Source of the DNA: Hypsibius dujardini
Lineage: Eukaryota; Tardigrada; Eutardigrada; Parachela; Hypsibiidae
Reading direction: 5' to 3'
Assembly: GCA_001579985.1 (NCBI GenBank)
Contig: LRSR01008063.1
Span: 1 to 24,089 of the forward strand
Length of the DNA stretch: 24,089 bases
Below, piece after piece: positions 22,853 to 24,089 of the stretch (positions are counted from its first letter, which is position 1; every line of letters starts with the position of its first letter). The notes under the pieces were generated by a model that worked only from the letters and a program-made list of their open reading frames with translations, had not been told where the DNA came from and did no database searches. The translations under genes were made by a program, and so were the position numbers.

Positions 22853-23210
22853 TCACTGCTGGTCTTTGCGCTCCGGGTGGATCGACTGCTCGTACTGTTC
22901 TAGGGAATTGTTGCGGTCCATCCGGTAGCGACTCTGGGCCTTCGCCGCGTCACAGGTTTCCGGATTGATCATGTCCACGTCAGAGGCGCGCCGAGCCAAA
23001 TCGTAATCTCTCTGAAAAAGTTCAAAAAAAAGAATGAAGCAACGTTAGTAATTGGAACTGTTAAATGTCATCTGAAGTGTTATTACGGTACTAGAATACA
23101 AGTTAGAATCACATTTGCGACGAGCGCAAGCTTACCGATTCCTGGTGACCAACCGCCGAGGCCATGACGCGATCCGACTGTGCCTTGTTGGAAGTCATCT
23201 TGGAGTCCAT
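22853..23210 (-). CDS. Small hydrophilic protein, 77 residues, two exons, unrecognised
   Basis: Exons are 23210-23136 and 23011-22853. They are joined by a phase-0 intron of 124 bases with a consensus donor (GTAAGC) and a pyrimidine-rich acceptor (CTTTTTCAG). The ATG at 23210 is the only good start, and a TATA box on the same strand at 23351-23359 fits a leader of about 110 bases. The product is highly charged and polar (runs such as DRVMAS, ARRASDVDM, RYRMDRNN, HPERKDQQ), with no signal peptide, membrane segment or long hydrophobic core, so it is probably largely disordered. Exon 2 starts RDYDLARRASD and ends ERKDQQ. I do not recognise a family. The promoter has a heat-shock-element-like site, so a stress role is possible but is only inference. 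Confidence 0.7.
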
Positions 23211-23350
23211 CTCGTTCGATCGTTCAGGGTTATAACGCAAAATAGAAAAAACAGTGGAGAAAGTAACAGCGTAGTGAAGAGTCAAGCGTGGAAGAGAAGA
23301 GAAAAGTTCAAAATTTAAATGTGTGTTTTCTTTCTGCAGATGAATGGTTC

Positions 23351-23440
23351 TTTATATACTAGCGCACGCTCAGCTCGGCCATATCCGTCCTACATCGCTG
23401 TAAAGTGAAACAACAACATTTCTCGCGGAAATTTCCAGAG
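23351..23440 (-). promoter_or_regulatory. Promoter of the 77-residue protein gene
   Basis: A TATA box lies on the minus strand at 23351-23359. About 75 bases upstream, at 23428-23440, is GAA-AT-TTC-CA-GAG, a near-consensus three-unit heat shock element. The overlapping GGAAATTTCC (23427-23436) is also a perfect kappaB-type palindrome. The sequence cannot decide which factor binds. Confidence 0.5.
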
Positions 23441-23510
23441 GTCTTTTCCAGGCTGTGCTAAAATTACTCCCGCGCATTTACACAAGACATCTCACACAGT
23501 ACTAGTACAA

Positions 23511-23646
23511 CTACGCCGTGTCATCCTCATCCTCATCCGAGTCACTTTGGTGCCCGCTCTGCCTGCCAGCAGCCATAAGGCGCAGCTCGGCTGGTGGTGG
23601 TTTCTTGAATTGGGGACCCGGCGACGAAGTGGGGCGGTGAACGAAT
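23511..23646 (-). CDS. Possible last coding exon of a gene extending off the right edge
   Basis: On the minus strand a good acceptor (GTTGTTTTCAG) precedes an open frame that ends in TAG at 23513-23511. It would encode about 44 residues after a one-base completed codon: a Pro-rich stretch with FKKPPPAELRL and an acidic tail SDSDEDEDD, typical of nuclear or chaperone-type protein ends. No upstream exon can be identified in the window and I do not recognise the protein. The frame is also open upstream to 23750, so a single-exon reading is an alternative. Confidence 0.35.
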
Positions 23647-23759
23647 CTGAAAACAACACTTTGGCTTGGCTGTTCACTGAAAATGTCAAGAGTGAAAAAA
23701 ACATGTTCGTGGACATGCCGAAGTGTCAGAAGTAGGGCATCATATCCCATACTGTGCTG

Positions 23760-23865
23760 TACAGCTGTGGCACGATTTCTCGACGAAAAACGTTAAGCGG
23801 AACACATCTTATTATGCCAGTGTTCCGATTAACGGTTTTCGTCAAGAAATCGTGCCACAGCTGTA
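23760..23865. repeat. Near-perfect hairpin, 46-bp arms, 14-base loop
   Basis: The left arm (23760-23805, starting TACAGCTGTGGCACGATTTC) and the right arm (23820-23865) are inverted copies with three mismatches in 46 positions; the loop is 23806-23819. If transcribed from the minus strand, one mismatch becomes a G.U pair. This could be a microRNA-like precursor, a fold-back transposon remnant or a cruciform site. Confidence 0.93.
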
Positions 23866-24089
23866 TCACCCATCAGCCAGCCAGCAAAATATTGACGCAC
23901 CGTATGCTCGCGATCTGAAGGGACAGCTAAGCCCCGCCTCCCTCGGTATGGCCCTGCACTCGATTGAACGTTCAATCTGGTTCTCTCTTCTCTGATTGGC
24001 TCATTTCGTACAGTTTACTCGTTCTGCTCGATTGATTGATTGTATAGTTGTGCTTTTCCGTATATTTCTCCCTACAGTGATCATTTTGT
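23866..24089. other. Right edge: CCAAT box and splice-acceptor-like sequence
   Basis: An ATTGG (CCAAT) box lies at 23995-23999 in the same TGATTGGCT context seen in the H2A/H2B promoter. Near the edge TTCTCCCTACAG, ending at 24077, looks like an acceptor on the plus strand. There is too little sequence to call a gene. Confidence 0.3.

Overview
The window is nuclear DNA from an animal, most likely an invertebrate. It carries an inhibitory SMAD gene, which belongs to the animal-only TGF-beta/BMP pathway, and multi-exon genes with GT-AG introns. It also has TATA/CCAAT-type histone promoters, many microsatellites and tRNA-related repeats. The sequence alone does not let me name the phylum.

Layout. 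Positions 1-1627 are non-coding and hold small repeats. Positions 1628-7953 (minus strand) hold a three-exon inhibitory SMAD (MH1 exon, short linker exon, MH2 exon). Its 4.7 kb first intron is full of CTGT/CAGA arrays. Positions 7954-11952 are intergenic or 5'-regulatory sequence with CT/GA repeats and an inverted pair of tRNA-like (SINE-type) modules. Positions 11953-14957 (plus) hold a nine-exon, 405-residue PLP-dependent cysteine synthase of the fungal Mcy1/bacterial CysK type, with a plausible mitochondrial presequence. Positions 15278-22336 hold a complete histone quintet: H2A(-), H2B(+), H3(-), H4(+), H1(+). H2A/H2B and H3/H4 are divergent pairs. Every histone gene has exactly one intron, and I see no histone 3' stem-loop after any of them. 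Positions 22853-23210 (minus) hold a two-exon gene for an unrecognised 77-residue hydrophilic protein with its own TATA box and a heat-shock-element/kappaB-like site. Positions 23511-23646 (minus) may be the last exon of a gene that continues off the right edge.

Function. The histone genes supply all four core histones plus the linker histone. Their promoters share CCAAT boxes, TATA boxes and GC-rich motifs, consistent with coordinate expression, but the gene structure (introns, candidate poly(A) signals) looks like that of polyadenylated genes. The SMAD would act as a feedback inhibitor of TGF-beta/BMP signalling. The cysteine synthase would add a sulfide-fixing route to cysteine that most animals lack.

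The main points of interest are the all-intron histone quintet, the cysteine synthase, a near-perfect 46-bp-arm hairpin at 23760-23865, the small stress-promoter-like gene, an imperfect fold-back at 19875-20043, and a possible orphan first exon at 17320-17591. I did not find an obviously new multi-gene system.
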